Of a stretch of DNA of 64,000 bases, positions 10,405 through 22,343 are shown piece after piece. Within the stretch, counting starts at the first letter, position 1; every line of letters begins with the position of its first letter. Below the pieces are notes generated by a model. That model saw nothing but the letters and a program-made list of their open reading frames with translations, ran no database searches and was not told the DNA's origin. The stretch is from Petunia secreta (lineage: Eukaryota; Streptophyta; Magnoliopsida; Solanales; Solanaceae), in NCBI GenBank assembly GCA_029990175.1, contig JARKIP010000005.1, positions 30,141,501 through 30,205,500 on the forward strand. Reading direction: 5' to 3'. The position numbers and the translations under genes are program-made.

Positions 10405-11621
10405 ATCCTCAACTGCATTAGACTATTGTGGGTGAGTCTGCGACTGTGACCCCTGCTGTGATGCATTTTGAAGATTATTTTGGGCTCTCTCATTGCCTTG
10501 AAGTTGCTCACGATTATCCATCCAAGAAAAACTTGGGTGATTACGCAAACCACTGTTATAGCTATTACCATATTGATTGCGATTCTGACCCTGTGACTTG
10601 TTCTGATTACCCACATAATACACACTGACTCTGGGTTAGATGGGCAGACGTCAGTAGTATGATCCTCTCCTCAAACCTCACAAAAGACTTGAAGTTGTTG
10701 CACTGGAGCTGCTGGTGGTTTAGCCTGCGGCAGAGTTAGCTTGCTGATTTGATTGGAAAGAGCATCCATTTTCGCCCTTAGCTCTGAAACTGCATCCAAT
10801 TAAAGTATCCCAACAGATTTCTGCGTAGTAGCTCTACCAACACCCTGCCAATCAGGATTGCTCTGCGAAAACTTGTCAAGTAAATCATAAATCTGATCAA
10901 AATTTAAGGCCAATACTTGGCCTCCAGCAGCAGCATCTACCACGATCTTACTGTGTTGGTTCAACCCCTCAATAAAAATGTCTGCAATAACCTCATTGGA
11001 TTGGTTGTGGTGTGGACAATCTCTCAATAGAGCTTTAAATCGCTCCCAGGCTAAATATAAAGATTCTCCTTCTATCTGTCTGAAGGACATAATTTCAATC
11101 CTCAGTCGGGCTGTCTTGGCAGACGGATAAAATTTAGCCAGGAATTTCTTAGCCAAATCCTCCCAAGTAGTGATAGACCCAGGCTTTTCGGCCTTTAACC
11201 ACTTCCTTGCTATCCCAATCAGTGAAAACAGGAACAAAGTCAAGCGAACATAATCAGTAGGAACACCCGCTGGTGTATAAGTATCACTGATCTCCAGGAA
11301 ATTCTGAATGTGTTGCTGCGGATCCTCATGAAGTAATCCAGCATATTGCCCCGTCACATGCAGCAACTGAATCATGCTGGGCTTAATCTCAAAGTGCCCG
11401 GTAATAGCGGGCTTCACAATACTGGACACTACTCCTCCCAGGCTGGGAAGAGCAACATCTCGCGCTGCTACTGCTCGTTCTTCTACCATTTCAATGGGTA
11501 AAGAAGCAAGTACGATTGCTAGTGCTTTTTGATCTCTCGCTTCTCTTCTTACCCTTCTCAAGGTTCTTTCAGGCTCGGGATCAAAAGGGGCGAGTGGTTC
11601 GTCCTTTTTATTCCTTTGCAT
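10405..11621 (-). pseudogene. E4 gag
   Basis: The frame starts at ATG 11621 (MQRNKKDEPLAPFDPEPERT), 100 bp past the primer binding site. The 273-codon block contains the retrotransposon-gag core: HEDPQQHIQNFLEISDTY, TTWEDLAKKFLAKFYPS, ESLYLAWERFKALLRDCPHH. A TAA stop lies at 10800-10802. A CCHC knuckle follows, in which the second Cys is now a TGA stop (10671-10673), and then a GT dinucleotide insertion near 10622 shifts the frame. The Gln/Asn-rich tail is open after that. Gag would form the particle and bind the genomic RNA. Confidence 0.88.
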
Positions 11622-11720
11622 GCAAAACCTGTAGCCTGAAACAGATCAAGAAACTCAACAAAAAATTAAACCTGAATAGAAATTAAGTAATCGTTCAAAA
11701 AGAAATTAGTCAGTAATTAG

Positions 11721-11738
11721 TCCCCGGTAACGGCGCCA
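11721..11738 (-). other. E4 primer binding site (tRNA-Asp type)
   Basis: The minus strand reads TGGCGCCGTTACCGGGGA, six bases from the LTR end. It matches the Athila PBS for tRNA-Asp except for one base (A for G at position 11). Confidence 0.85.
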
Positions 11739-11744
11739 AAAACT

Positions 11745-13093
11745 TGTTGCTCCCAAACGCACACGCAAGTATACGCGGTCGACAAGTAATAAAGTGATAA
11801 ATCGAGTATCTTTCCCACGAGGACTATGTAGAGTAATACTTAACAAACAATTTCTAAACAAACTATTCAGGGATCTTTTTCTTTGATGGTGAGAGTTTTA
11901 GTAACTAAAAAGCAGTAATTAAGATGCTGGAAGTGTAGCCAAACAATGGTGCAAACTTTGGTTGTTAACAATATTAAGAGGACGGTCCAGGGCCAGAGTT
12001 ACGAACAATCCAGTTGAGTTTTCCAATTGATTCTACTTCTTAAATCCCGGGTTACTAACTGACAGAGTAATTGTAACTGTGAAAACCTTTCGATTCTTCA
12101 CTGTCTATGCAGGCTACTTCAGTCCCTATATGTCTATGGGTTGAATCACGTGCACGCATTAACGAATTCTGTAATGAGTTAAACTAGGCGAGCAAGTATA
12201 TGTCTATCCTACTCACAAATTGGTTCCCCGATGCCCGCGTTCACAAACTAGTCCTATTCTTTCTTATTACGTAATTAAATTCCCTCTTTCGAGTTCAATC
12301 TAAAAACCATAGATAATGCATAATTATCGAGCTCTAATAATTACACAAGTGAAATCAAGAAAGAATAAGCAACCCGTTATGGGATTCAATTAATGGGAAT
12401 CAATCTTCAAACAATCAACTTTCATGTAATACTCTAACCCTAGAACGTAGGAATTAGCCACGCATTCATAATCACAAGGCAATGAATTGATCAAATAATG
12501 ATGTAAATGATGTAATAGATGAAAGATTAGGAATAAACCCTTGTTCAATGAAGTATGGTGCTCTCAAATTGCTCCAAAGTCTGAACTCCTATCAAAAACT
12601 AAGTAAAATAGTATTTATAAGGTTTACAAAGGCCTGGTAATAAGTTAGACCTAAGCCTAGACAAAATAGGACGTCAAACTACGCTCCAGGGACGCTATAA
12701 CTGGCGCCCCGCGCCCACTACCGCGCCTACACAAGCAGTGGACGTCGAAACTTGGGCGCTTTTGGCCCGCACCGCATGGGAAAATGCGCCAAGCAATGCA
12801 GCATTATGGGGGGCGCGCCACGTGCCCTACAGCGCCAGGCAAAATCAGTTCCTCCTTGCTCCGCAACTCGCCTCACGTCGTGCCCTCGTGTGCTCAATCC
12901 AATCCTCAATCAATTTCCAATCATTCCTTGCTCAATCACACTCCTAAAAGCTCCAATTGCACTGCATAACAACCTACATACGCACGACATAAAATTAGTG
13001 CAAAACCACATTCATAAACTATAAAACGGGCGAATAACAAGCTCAAATATGCGAAAATATTAAGGAAACATTGGCATAAAATGCCAAACATCA
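11745..13093 (-). repeat. E4 5' LTR (right copy)
   Basis: This 1349 bp LTR lies directly next to the primer binding site and pairs with 1039-2339. It keeps the roughly 50 bp that the left copy has lost. A TATA-like box is at 12612-12620. Confidence 0.92.
12612..12620 (-). promoter_or_regulatory. TATA-like box in E4 5' LTR
   Basis: The minus strand reads TTATAAATA in the same context as in the left LTR. In the 5' LTR this would drive the genomic transcript. Confidence 0.4.
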
Positions 13094-15175
13094 TGCTCTT
13101 TCTCAGAATCTTCAATAGTTGCAATGCATTTCGATCCATCATTCAAGAATAGGCTGCCAACACCTTCACTCAAATTCTGCATGGCTATTTCTAGTGCTTG
13201 GACAAATGACTGGTTCAATGGTAAAAGAGGCTGTGGTATGACACTAGTCGGCTTCTTCTCAGACTCAGCCTTTTCAATCATTCCTTCAACGGGGTTGCCA
13301 CCTAGGGCAAAATTTACCTCATTCTTTGGCAATAGAGTTAGTGCTTGCTTAGGTACCTTAGAAGCAATATTATCAACCTTTACATCATAAATAGAGACTA
13401 TGGTGCCCTTCAGATTTGGCTCTTCCTCAAGAGAAATCACATTAACTACATTGTTACCATGATTGGGAAGAGGATTATCATGCATATTTGGCTGAGTGCC
13501 GGTGAGTTGAATGATGCCTTCTTTGATTAAACCGTCGACCTTGTCTTTGAAAGTATAACATCTCTCAATATCATGGCCGGCTGCACCTGAGTGATAAGCA
13601 CATTGCTTATTTGCATCATACCATTTTGGAGGCAGGTTTGGGGTGTTATCAGGGATAGGCTGCACAACTCCTGCATTTCTTAATCTCTCAAAAAGCTGGG
13701 CATATGACTCGGCTAGGGGAGTGTATGTTTTAGTTGCTCTCCTTTCGTAATTCTGATTAAACCCTTGCACATTGGGACGAACAGGAGGACGAGGCTGGTA
13801 ATTCTGGGGTGCTTGAAAATTTGGCTGACGAGGGTATTGATTAGGTGCGTGTGCTCTAGGTTGGTAGTAATTTGCTTGTGCATTGTAAACCGGATAAGGA
13901 ACAGGTGGCATCTGGTAGTGAGTGGGGTAGTTTGGGTAATAGGTGTTTTGGTAGGTGGGGGAGGCAGACGGATTGCCAAAATCCAACTTTCCAGCCGGTC
14001 GATGCTCGATGTCTCCCACAACAGCTCCCACTTCTTCTTTCTTTTTCTTGTTAAAGCCATTACCAGACCCAGACTGGATTGCCTTACTTGTAGCTTGTAA
14101 AGCAGCCAAATTTGTGATCCTACCAGATTTCAAACCAGCTTCATACATCTCCCCCGTTTTCACTAGATTGGCAAAAGTAGAGTTAGTGATGGATGCCATT
14201 CTATCATAGTAGAATTCATCCAGTGTCTCGAAGAAATGTCCCACAAACTCTTCCTCACTCATGGGAGGCTTAAGTTTGGCTGCCTCACTTCTCCAACGTA
14301 CTGCGTATTTCCTAAAGGTCTCGGTCGGCTTTTTCCTAAACCTTGCAATAGCTAACCGATCTAATGGTATTTCAGCATGGAAACCAAAACGCTCCATGAA
14401 GTCGTGAGCCATACTCCTCCAGTTAATCCATTTTGAGGGGTCCTGCTCGGAGTACCAGTCTAAAGCCTCGCCTTCAAGACTATGAATGAATGATTTCATA
14501 CGGAGCTCTTCATTCTTCCCAGCTCCCAAGGTTTCACAGTACCTTCTCAAATGGGCTCGGGGGTTGCCTTTGCCATTAAACTTAACAAACTTTGGTACTT
14601 TCTACCCTTCTGGGTATTCAATTCAAGGATGAACACACAAGTCTTCATATTCTAGTATGTGTTCATTTTGGATTTTCAGTATAAGCTTGCGGGATGGGTT
14701 CATTTTGGTAAGTGGAGGTTTTGTATAGATATGGAGTGTGTGTTTGATAATAAGTATTGGCAGGGTGCGGGGTGTATGGTGGGTATTGTTGATGTGATGG
14801 GTAGATGGGTGGTCGTCTGATTGTTTGGCTAGATTGAGCGTTATTTGGAGGTGGAGCTTGGGCAAGTGGCAAATTGCTTTGGTGGACTGGTGCTTTTAGA
14901 GAATTGTGGGTGTTCAAAGGTGTGTTCATATTGGCGACCCCATCAATTGAGTTCAGAGATTGCCCCATTTGACCCAGAGAGTGGCATGCATCGGGCCCAC
15001 GCGTGTTTTTAGGAGTTTGCCCTTTTACCGCAGCCAGCTCATCTTTTAACATCTGTAGTTCCTTAGCCATTTCAAGAATCAGTTCGTCTTGAGCAATAAT
15101 GAAATTTCCTCTTGATGATTTAGGAGTTGCAGGATTTTTCTCGGTATTACGAGGTTCATCATCTATTCCAGTCAT
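13094..15175 (-). pseudogene. E3 gag (Tat type)
   Basis: The start is taken at MTGIDDEPRNTEKNP (15175). The N-terminal 170 codons contain a short helical stretch (LILEMAKELQMLKDELAAV) and a Pro/Tyr/His-rich linker. A frameshift near 14670 and two stops (14623-14625 and about 14602) follow. The long second block (14550 to the E4 insertion) holds the gag core: SLEGEALDWYSEQDP, WRSMAHDFMERFGF, FRKYAVRWRSEAAKLKPPM, FETLDEFYYDRM. After a Tyr/Gln/Pro-rich stretch comes a CCHC-like motif, CAYHSGAAGHDIERC, followed by FKDKVDGLIKEGII. This wording is characteristic of Tat/Ogre gag. Confidence 0.85.
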
Positions 15176-16481
15176 TGTCCGTTGTGGAAATGTGTACCAG
15201 TATGCAGATTAGTCCTTTGCCCTTGTGCAATAGGAGTGATCAGCCAGCTTAAATCAGCACACCTCTGCTTGGGGGATAAACAAATCAAAAGAAAAAGTTC
15301 AAAAGTAGCCATGTTAGTTTGCATGTCATTGGCAAAGTTGCACACAAACCACGTAGGGCGCGCATCACATAGCGCTTTGCATTTTAAACAAGTTTGACAT
15401 GTGGCAATCACAATTACTTGAGCGTAAATGAAAATGAGAACGCGTCCTACCCTGTAAGGTGCCTCTTTGTGCTAGAGGAAAGCCTAATCGTCAAGTTGCA
15501 CACCGATGCGGTGGCAATAGATTGATCTAAACCGTTGCCAACGTAAATTTGGGAGATAACGGTACAATAAACAATTAAAATTAAAAGCCCGTTTTTATTA
15601 AAAAAAAATGTCTCCAATAATACAATGCCTTGAACAGAAATCCGGCAACAAACCACTACAACGTGGTAATACACTATTTTTGAAAACAAAATAAATTATA
15701 AAATGCAATAACTCATTCCCAAAATACTAAAACCACAATTGTTTGCTCCTTGACGGATCCAGATATGTCAACTACTAATCTTGAACTATATTGAACGCAT
15801 TGGCAAGCAACTGTGAACATTACCTTATTGAACAAACGGCTATCTCCCTGCAAACAAAAGGAACCGTGAGACAAACTCCCACATTTGGCAAAGGCAAACC
15901 GGCATGGATCCGTCTATGGTCACCACATACCAAATGAAATGAAACGACATTGTGTTACAAGTACCCATCGACAAAAGGGCGGTTTCTTAATTCTTGGAAA
16001 CGGCACCAAGGACCGGGTCCAAACAAAGGTGTATATGCATGCATGTCCTAAAATCTCCTTCTAAGAATGGGCTAACGGTTGAGGCTGACTCTACCTATGC
16101 GGGATAGACTTGGCCTCACAATGCAGTAGAACTGGTCATGACAAAACCAGGCAACATCAATATCCCGAACTAACTTTTGGTGACACGAAAGAAGTTTCAA
16201 AGAGTGAGGTAAGGGCAATGCCCTTCATGTGTAACTACCCGTCAAGCGGGTGCCCCGTGATGAAATCGAGGAGGTGAAAGAGAATTGATAGGCTCCATGA
16301 GGGAGGAAATATGAACGGAATGCGGACTATGCACAAATAAAACATGCTTCAATACATTCATTCACAACAATTAATTCTACGCATGCAAACAAACAAAGAG
16401 TAAAGCTATGCATACATACAATCAACACATATATAAATAGCACACATTCGTGAAAATCTTTTGCTTAGAACCATTTGGGTA
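15176..16481 (-). other. E3 5' leader
   Basis: This is the 1.3 kb between primer binding site and gag. Only ORFs of 80 codons or fewer occur and none is recognisable. The absence of a large ORF here separates this element from classical Ogre elements, which carry ORF1 before gag. Confidence 0.55.
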
Positions 16482-16499
16482 TCCCCAGCGGAGTCGCCA
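16482..16499 (-). other. E3 primer binding site (Tat type)
   Basis: The minus strand reads TGGCGACTCCGCTGGGGA, three bases from the LTR end. It is the primer site type usual for Tat/Ogre elements, attributed in the literature to tRNA-Arg. E9 uses the same site with one change. Confidence 0.8.
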
Positions 16500-16502
16500 C
16501 GC

Positions 16503-18716
16503 TGTTGAACTCTCCCAAAAAAATGCATACCGGTATACTTCGGGATGTAATTTCAACAAAATAAGACTCCAAAGGGCTTCTTTGGAGTCGCAACCTAATT
16601 TATACAAACAGGAAACAGCCTGCACCAAACAAATTCCCTCATTCTACTCTAACTAAGCCAGAGAAGCACCCTGAGCTCCTTAAAACTTCCAACACCTGCA
16701 ATTCTCTTATACAAATGTCGCAGCTACTTACAGATTACCTAGGAACCCAACATTCACTTTAATATTTCCTAGACTTCACAAATCAACCCCTGCACTGTCT
16801 AGACTGAAGCCTTAACCAATCCACCCTTACAAAGACCAAATCTGAACAAGCAAATTCACCCTGAAATCAAAACAAGACCTGCACCTGGACCTGCTTGAAG
16901 ATCAGACACCAAACCTGCAGCACCAGACCCTTAACACCCCCTCGCTGAATTCCTGCTAACACACACACCCTAACCTTTTGTTGCACACCTAAACTACAGC
17001 ACCACACTTACATTTTTGCAAAAGATACACTCATACACCTGTTCACACTAAACTTAAGCTAAAATACCCCTTGCTATGCCCTTACTCCACACCACAGCTC
17101 CTTCAACTTTCAGCATCTCAGACATCCAGGCTCCCTATGCACATTACATGCTTCACAGCCCACTCACACACACTTTTGCACATACATACACACTGGATAC
17201 TCTCAAACATTCACCACACTTCCCTGGACCCTTAAAGCATCTTGGAACAACTCTTAAACTATCCCAGAACCTGCAAGACCCCTGGACACTCTCCATAACA
17301 AACCTGAAACAAACTCCCTGAACCTGCTACAAACTCCTATGCTATAACAATGACTACCTACAACTAGTAGCTAAAGATACCAGCCTACAACTTCCAACAA
17401 CCTGCAGCTTCTCAAACAGAACTCCTTGACATAAAGAAATAAATACCAAACAGGAACTCTCTTTGCTTTTGAAAAAGAAACACACTTTAGAACTGGTTCA
17501 CATCACTTCATATTATCTATCTTAACTAGTTTTACAATTAACACAACTTCAAGTGATCAAAAGCTGAACTTTATTAAATGTCATACTGAAAGATTTACAC
17601 TTTATGTGAGTAAAAACTGACCTAATACAGTTTCATACCAACAGTTTTCATGCTTACACAAAGTTACCAGCTTTAGCTCATTTACACAAGAATATGAATG
17701 TATAACCTTCATTTCAAACACCAAACAGGAACCAAAAATGACTTATTACGCATCTAAATTTACAGTTGTAGTCCGGAGATTTAGCAAGATTATATCAAAC
17801 ATTTGTAGTTAACTGAAACAAAGAATGCAGAAGAATAAGAGAAAGAAAGAATGGGAATATCACCTGCTTCAATGCAGCGAGCCGGGGCGTGGATTTGAAG
17901 AATACAATTCGAACAAGATCAACGACACTAGCACAAAAGCGATATGCGACACAAAACTGCTTATAGGCAGTGAACTAGGCGATAAACTTGAAGAATCGAC
18001 GTTTGAACTAGCGACGACACTAATAACAAATGATGCTCGTATCCAAAACAAGAACAAAATCCCAGAAAAAAAGCAATGACAATGTCTTTATCTATATATA
18101 TATATATATTTTTTACTTAGAGCTGAGAAGGAAATTTTATAGCTGCTGCCATTTTTTCAATACCAAAAACCTAGAACCCCCAAACCCTACCGAAAAATGA
18201 TAAATATATAGTAGAAGCTTAGGGTTTTATCTTGGCTCCAAAAATCCAAATTACCCTGCTGCTCTTTGATCTCTCCATTGTGAGATAAGGGTGAGAGGGT
18301 AAATTACACCTCTCTCATCCTTATCTCCAAGAAAGAGATCAATGACTCGGATTTGATCAAAATTCAAAATAAACGGATGGATGAGTTGTTCCTTGTACTG
18401 GTGAGAGAAAAGGGAATCAGTTCGTACGAGTTTTGGACTGTTTTGGAGTGAATCCGAGGGGAAAATCAGAAAGGGAAACGGGTCACGCGGGTTAGGGATT
18501 TGGGCAACCGGGTCGAAGGGGGGAAATATGCGTGTGTATAATGTATATAGGGGTTTGCATGAATAGGACAGAATTTAGGCTATGAACTATGCTTTTAGCC
18601 CTTTTTGATCAAAATCAATTGCTTTATCTCTTTTATTTTCAATTTTAGCCTTAATTAAAACCTTTCCATAGTAATTATCAATTTCAATAACTCCGGGATA
18701 AAATTAGGTGTCAACA
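16503..18716 (-). repeat. E3 5' LTR
   Basis: This 2214 bp LTR starts TGTTGACACC and ends ...GTTCAACA in element orientation. It includes a short TA-repeat (18092-18111) and small overlapping ORFs (17825-18079) that I do not consider genes. The partner LTR lies outside the window. Confidence 0.8.
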
Positions 18717-19746
18717 GTGCAATATGAATAAATTGAGAGAAGTAGCGCATACAGCCATGGATGCTTGGCATGATCAGATGTATACGATGGGAAACAGTCC
18801 CAGAGCAGCTGGGATAAGCTAAAAAACGTGTGCCACTAGCGTATTTCATATTTAAAACCCTTGTAAACATATTTTTAGAGATTATTACGTCCTTTTGGAG
18901 GCAAGAACTATAGGAGAGGCTCGAGAAACGAAGAATCATCAATTGAGTTGTAATTCTTCTTTCCTCTTCATTGTTTCATGAATTTTAGATTATTTTGTGA
19001 GAAAGCTATTTTGTCTATAAGTAACTAAACTCTATTATTCTAGGGTTATGGGTTAACCATGAAAGTTGTACTCTGAAGTTAATTGAATTCTACTAAATTT
19101 ATCAGATTGAGTTGTGTATTTAATTCTGCTCTGAATTACTTGATTTCCTGACCAGTTGTTAAGTACTATCCATGAACCTAAGGTTGAACTCGAAAGTGGT
19201 AACCGTAGGTTGCAATAAAATTAAATAAAGTGTGTTCCTGAATCTGGGCATCGGGGAATGGTTTCGCGGTTAGGATAGAAATATACCTAACAGTCACGCT
19301 TAATCAGTATATAGGAGAAGGACATGCATTCTTGTTAACTCTAATTCAATAGACATATAGGCGTTAAGTTAGCTTGAATAGGCGAGCAGGATATCGAAAG
19401 AGCTCTGTGAGTATAATCAATCCTGTGATTAGCAACTCAAATAAATAAAGTTAATTCAATTAGCGGATGAGTGCAACTGGATTGGTGAACATCCCATAAT
19501 CCTGGAATATTTCATCTCACAGATATCTAAAACTCTTGAATTGTCTTGCATTCCATTTACTTCAATTACTTTTAATTAATTAGTTTACTTAAACACACTC
19601 AAAATTTGGTTGAACTCTCTTGAACAAAATTTGAATTAAAGTTCGTCCAGTTAATAGTTAATCGATAGTCTTTGTGGGAACGATATTTTCTTATCACTTT
19701 ATTACTTGATCGACCGCGTAAACTTGGGTGTGCATTTGGAGCAACA
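18717..19746 (+). repeat. E2 5' LTR, 3' part only
   Basis: It aligns with 30411-31437 of the right LTR. The start GTGCA coincides with the E3 junction. It ends ...GGAGCAACA at the primer binding site. A few per cent of positions differ from the right LTR. Confidence 0.88.
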
Positions 19747-19752
19747 AGTTTT

Positions 19753-19770
19753 TGGCATCGTTGCCGGAGG
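19753..19770 (+). other. E2 primer binding site (tRNA-Asp type, degraded)
   Basis: The sequence TGGCATCGTTGCCGGAGG differs from the canonical Athila site at three positions. Confidence 0.75.
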
Positions 19771-19869
19771 TCTAAGATTTAATTAGTTTCTAGATTAAAT
19801 TTTAGTTTTTATTTGTTCAAGATTAATTTTTGTTTTAGTTGTCTTTGGACGTTTCAGGTTTTGGCTTGA

Positions 19870-21446
19870 ATGCGAAGGAGAAAGAGTGGTGATAAACTCT
19901 ATACTTTTGACCCTGAACCTGAAAGACTTTTTCACAGGCTAAGGAAGGAGGCCAGATTCAAAGCAAAGCTAGAGAAAGCTCTTATTTCTGAACCTGCAGA
20001 GATGGTTGAAAATTAAAACCACGCCATACTGGATGTGGCCAGACCCACTTTGGATAACATGGCCAAAGCTATTCTGAGGCCTACCATTACTGGTAAATTT
20101 GAGCTGAAAGAGAGTATGATCTGACTCTTCCAGTCTAATTGTCAGTTCGCGGGCTTGTCACATGAAGATTCTCAACATCACATGTAGAATTTTCTGGAGA
20201 TCAGCGACACTTACAAATATGTTAACGTGTCAGATGAATATATACGGCTGACTATGTTTCCATTCACTTTGCTGGGTGAAGAAATGAAGTGGCTCTTGGT
20301 CCAACCACCGAACTCCATTAACTCTTGGGACGAACTGGCAAAGAAGTTTCTGATCAAATTCTTTCCATCGGGCAAGACTGCAAAGATCAGAGGTGAGATA
20401 GTGTCATTTAGTCAGAATTCATCAGAGGAGATAAGTGAAGCATGGGAAAGGTTCAAGGCATTGTTGAGAAGCTGCCCACACCATGGTCAATCAAAAGAGG
20501 TATTGTGACATATTTTTGTTGAGGAACTCCAATCGCATAGTAAAATCTTGCTAGATTCTTATTACGGCAAAACAAGTCTAGAGAAGTAGTATGATGATCT
20601 AGAGATCATTCTTAACAAAATTTCAGAAGGAAGTCACCATTATAAGGTGACTCAGGTAGAGGCAAAAATCTTAAGTTAGGTGGAAAGATGGAAGTAGATG
20701 TACTGACAGCTATGAGAGCTGAAATGGCAGCAATGCAACACTCTGTTAAGCAGCAACTTGATGCAGTACTAGTCCTGGTAAGCAAGCCACAGGCTCCACC
20801 CCAGGTTCAACAAGTGCAAGCAACTCCATTCTGTCATGTGTGTGGTGGATCTGATCATCTAGGTAATGTTTGCATGGACAACCCAGAGTCTGCATATTAC
20901 ATGGGTCAGCAGAGCAGGGGTTTCAACCAAAATGGTCAGTATGGCAACACTTACCCGCCTAACTTTTGCAACCACCCTAATTTCTCATGGGGTGGTAATG
21001 AAGGCGGGCAAGGAAGCAGACAACCTCAAGGCAACAATCAGAAAGTGCAGCAGAAACAGCCTAAAACGTCAAAAATAGAGGCAATGATACAACAACTGGC
21101 TGTTGATCTTAATCAGAAAATTACAACTCTCTAGCAGAACCAGGACAGTGCCATTTGCTCTTAAGAAAAACAAATGGAACAGCTTGCCAGCAATCAAAAT
21201 ACAAGGCCACCTGGTGCATTGCCAAGCAATACTGATCCTAATCCCAAAGAACAGGTGCAAGCAGTTCCATTCAGAAATGGGAGAGAGTTGGAAAAATTGC
21301 CAAAAAATCCAAAGCAGTCACATTCTGACAGAGAAAAAGATGTTGAGCCAGCAGTCAAAGTTGAGAAGGAGGTAGAAAAGCAAGAGGCAGTGATTGCTGC
21401 TAAACCACCAGCTCCTTTTCCTCAAAGGTTGCAAAAGAATATGTAG
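19870..21446 (+). pseudogene. E2 gag
   Basis: The start MRRRKSGDKLYTFDPEPERLFHR at 19870 is the counterpart of the E4 gag start. In-frame stops occur, for example TAA after EMVEN and TAG at 20185-20187 (E4 has Gln). A clean gag core follows: INSWDELAKKFLIKFFPS and SEAWERFKALLRSCPHH. The CCHC knuckle is intact (CHVCGGSDHLGNVC, near 20833), in contrast with E4. After a Gln/Asn-rich tail there are stops near 21132 and 21162. Several frame changes occur around 20580-20690. Confidence 0.85.
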
Positions 21447-22343
21447 GATCCCGCAGTCACAAAGATCTTGGGCATACTCAATCAGACTAGTATCAATATT
21501 CCATTGGTAGACGTGCTCCGAGGAATTCCAAAATTTTCCAAGTACATCAAAGACATAGTGTCATCAAAGAGGAAACTCAATGAATTTGAAACTGTGGCAC
21601 TTACTGAAGAGTGCACATCCAGGGTTCAGGACAAACTCCCTCAGAAGTTGAAGGATCCAGGTAGTTTCACCATTCTTATTTGTGTTGGAAACATAGCAGT
21701 TGGTCGAGCCCTATGTGATCTAGGGGCTGGCATAAATCGTATGCCATTGTCTATGTGCAACCAATTGGGTCTCGATACTCTAAAGCCAACAACAGTCTTA
21801 CTTCAGTTAGCTGATTGATCTACTATTTATCCTGAGGGGGTGATTGAGGATGTCCTGGTTCAAATTGGTCAATTTATTTTGCCCACTGATTTTGTTATTC
21901 TGGATTATAAGGCAGATAAGGAAGTCCATATCATCTTGGGACGACCTTTCTTAGCCACTGGTGATGCTGTGATCCGTGTCTGAAAGGGAAAAATGACAAT
22001 GAAGGTGGATGATCAAGAAGCGGTTTTTAATGTGTACAAGGCTCTAAAAATGCCTAACAATCATGAAGAGTTGTCCATGATCACAGTGAATGACCCGGAG
22101 GAGAAGTCGAGTGATCCAACTGATTATGCTAGTGAAGATTTGCAGCGAGCACTGATGTTGGGAGAAGAAACTAGTGAAGATGCTAATATAGATGAGATGT
22201 TGCAGCTTTTAGACTGCTCTTGTGACTTTACTGCGGGGTTTCCCAATTTTGAGCCTGTGGATAGACCGCTAGGGCCACCACCCAAGCCATCTATTGAAGA
22301 GGCGCCCAAGCTTGAGCTCAAACCTTTACCTGCTCATCTTTGA
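21447..22343 (+). pseudogene. E2 protease and linker to RT
   Basis: Visible features are LNEFETVALTEECTSRV, DPGSFTILICVG, the active-site box GRALCDLGAGINRMP, then VHIILGRPFLATGDAVI. Stops at 21816-21818, 21981-21983 and 22341-22343 each fall where E4 has Arg. The acidic linker (NDPEEKSSDPTDYASED...) ends in APKLELKPLPAHL just before RT. Confidence 0.85.

Larger units (their letters stand above)
1039..13093 (-). mobile_element. E4: complete Athila-type Ty3/gypsy element, 12.06 kb, decayed
   Basis: The LTRs at 1039-2339 and 11745-13093 both run TGATGTTTGG...GGGAGCAACA in element orientation. Flanking pentamers are GGCTC (1034-1038) and TGCTC (13094-13098), a target duplication with one mismatch. 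Internal order from right to left is PBS (tRNA-Asp type), gag, protease, RT, RNase H, integrase, env-like ORF and polypurine tract. This is the Athila arrangement. All frames carry lesions: a GT dinucleotide insertion near 10622, several stops, and a deletion across the integrase core. LTR identity is about 96% by eye over the first 230 bp, so the insertion is fairly young. Confidence 0.9.
1..18716 (-). mobile_element. E3: Tat-lineage Ty3/gypsy element, internally deleted, partial
   Basis: This element reads right to left. It has a 5' LTR at 16503-18716, a primer binding site at 16482-16499, a gag region at 13094-15175 that continues at 964-1038, and the last part of integrase at 265-560. Its 3' LTR lies beyond the left window edge. 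The LTR begins (minus strand) with TGTTGACACC, typical of Tat/Ogre LTRs. It is interrupted by E4. It sits inside the left LTR of E2: the five bases GTGCA at 18717-18721 also occur at the matching place (30411-30415) in the intact right LTR of E2, so this is the probable TSD. Only about 400 bp separate the end of gag from integrase, so protease, RT, RNase H and most of integrase are missing. No large ORF precedes gag, which argues against a classical Ogre. Confidence 0.8.

Noticed and set aside
16482..16499. tRNA gene fragment
   Set aside because: Only the 18 bases complementary to a tRNA 3' end are present, placed exactly at an LTR border, so it is a primer binding site.
17825..18079. 84-codon plus ORF in the E3 LTR
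   Set aside because: Antisense to the element, overlaps an open frame on the other strand, no recognisable motif.
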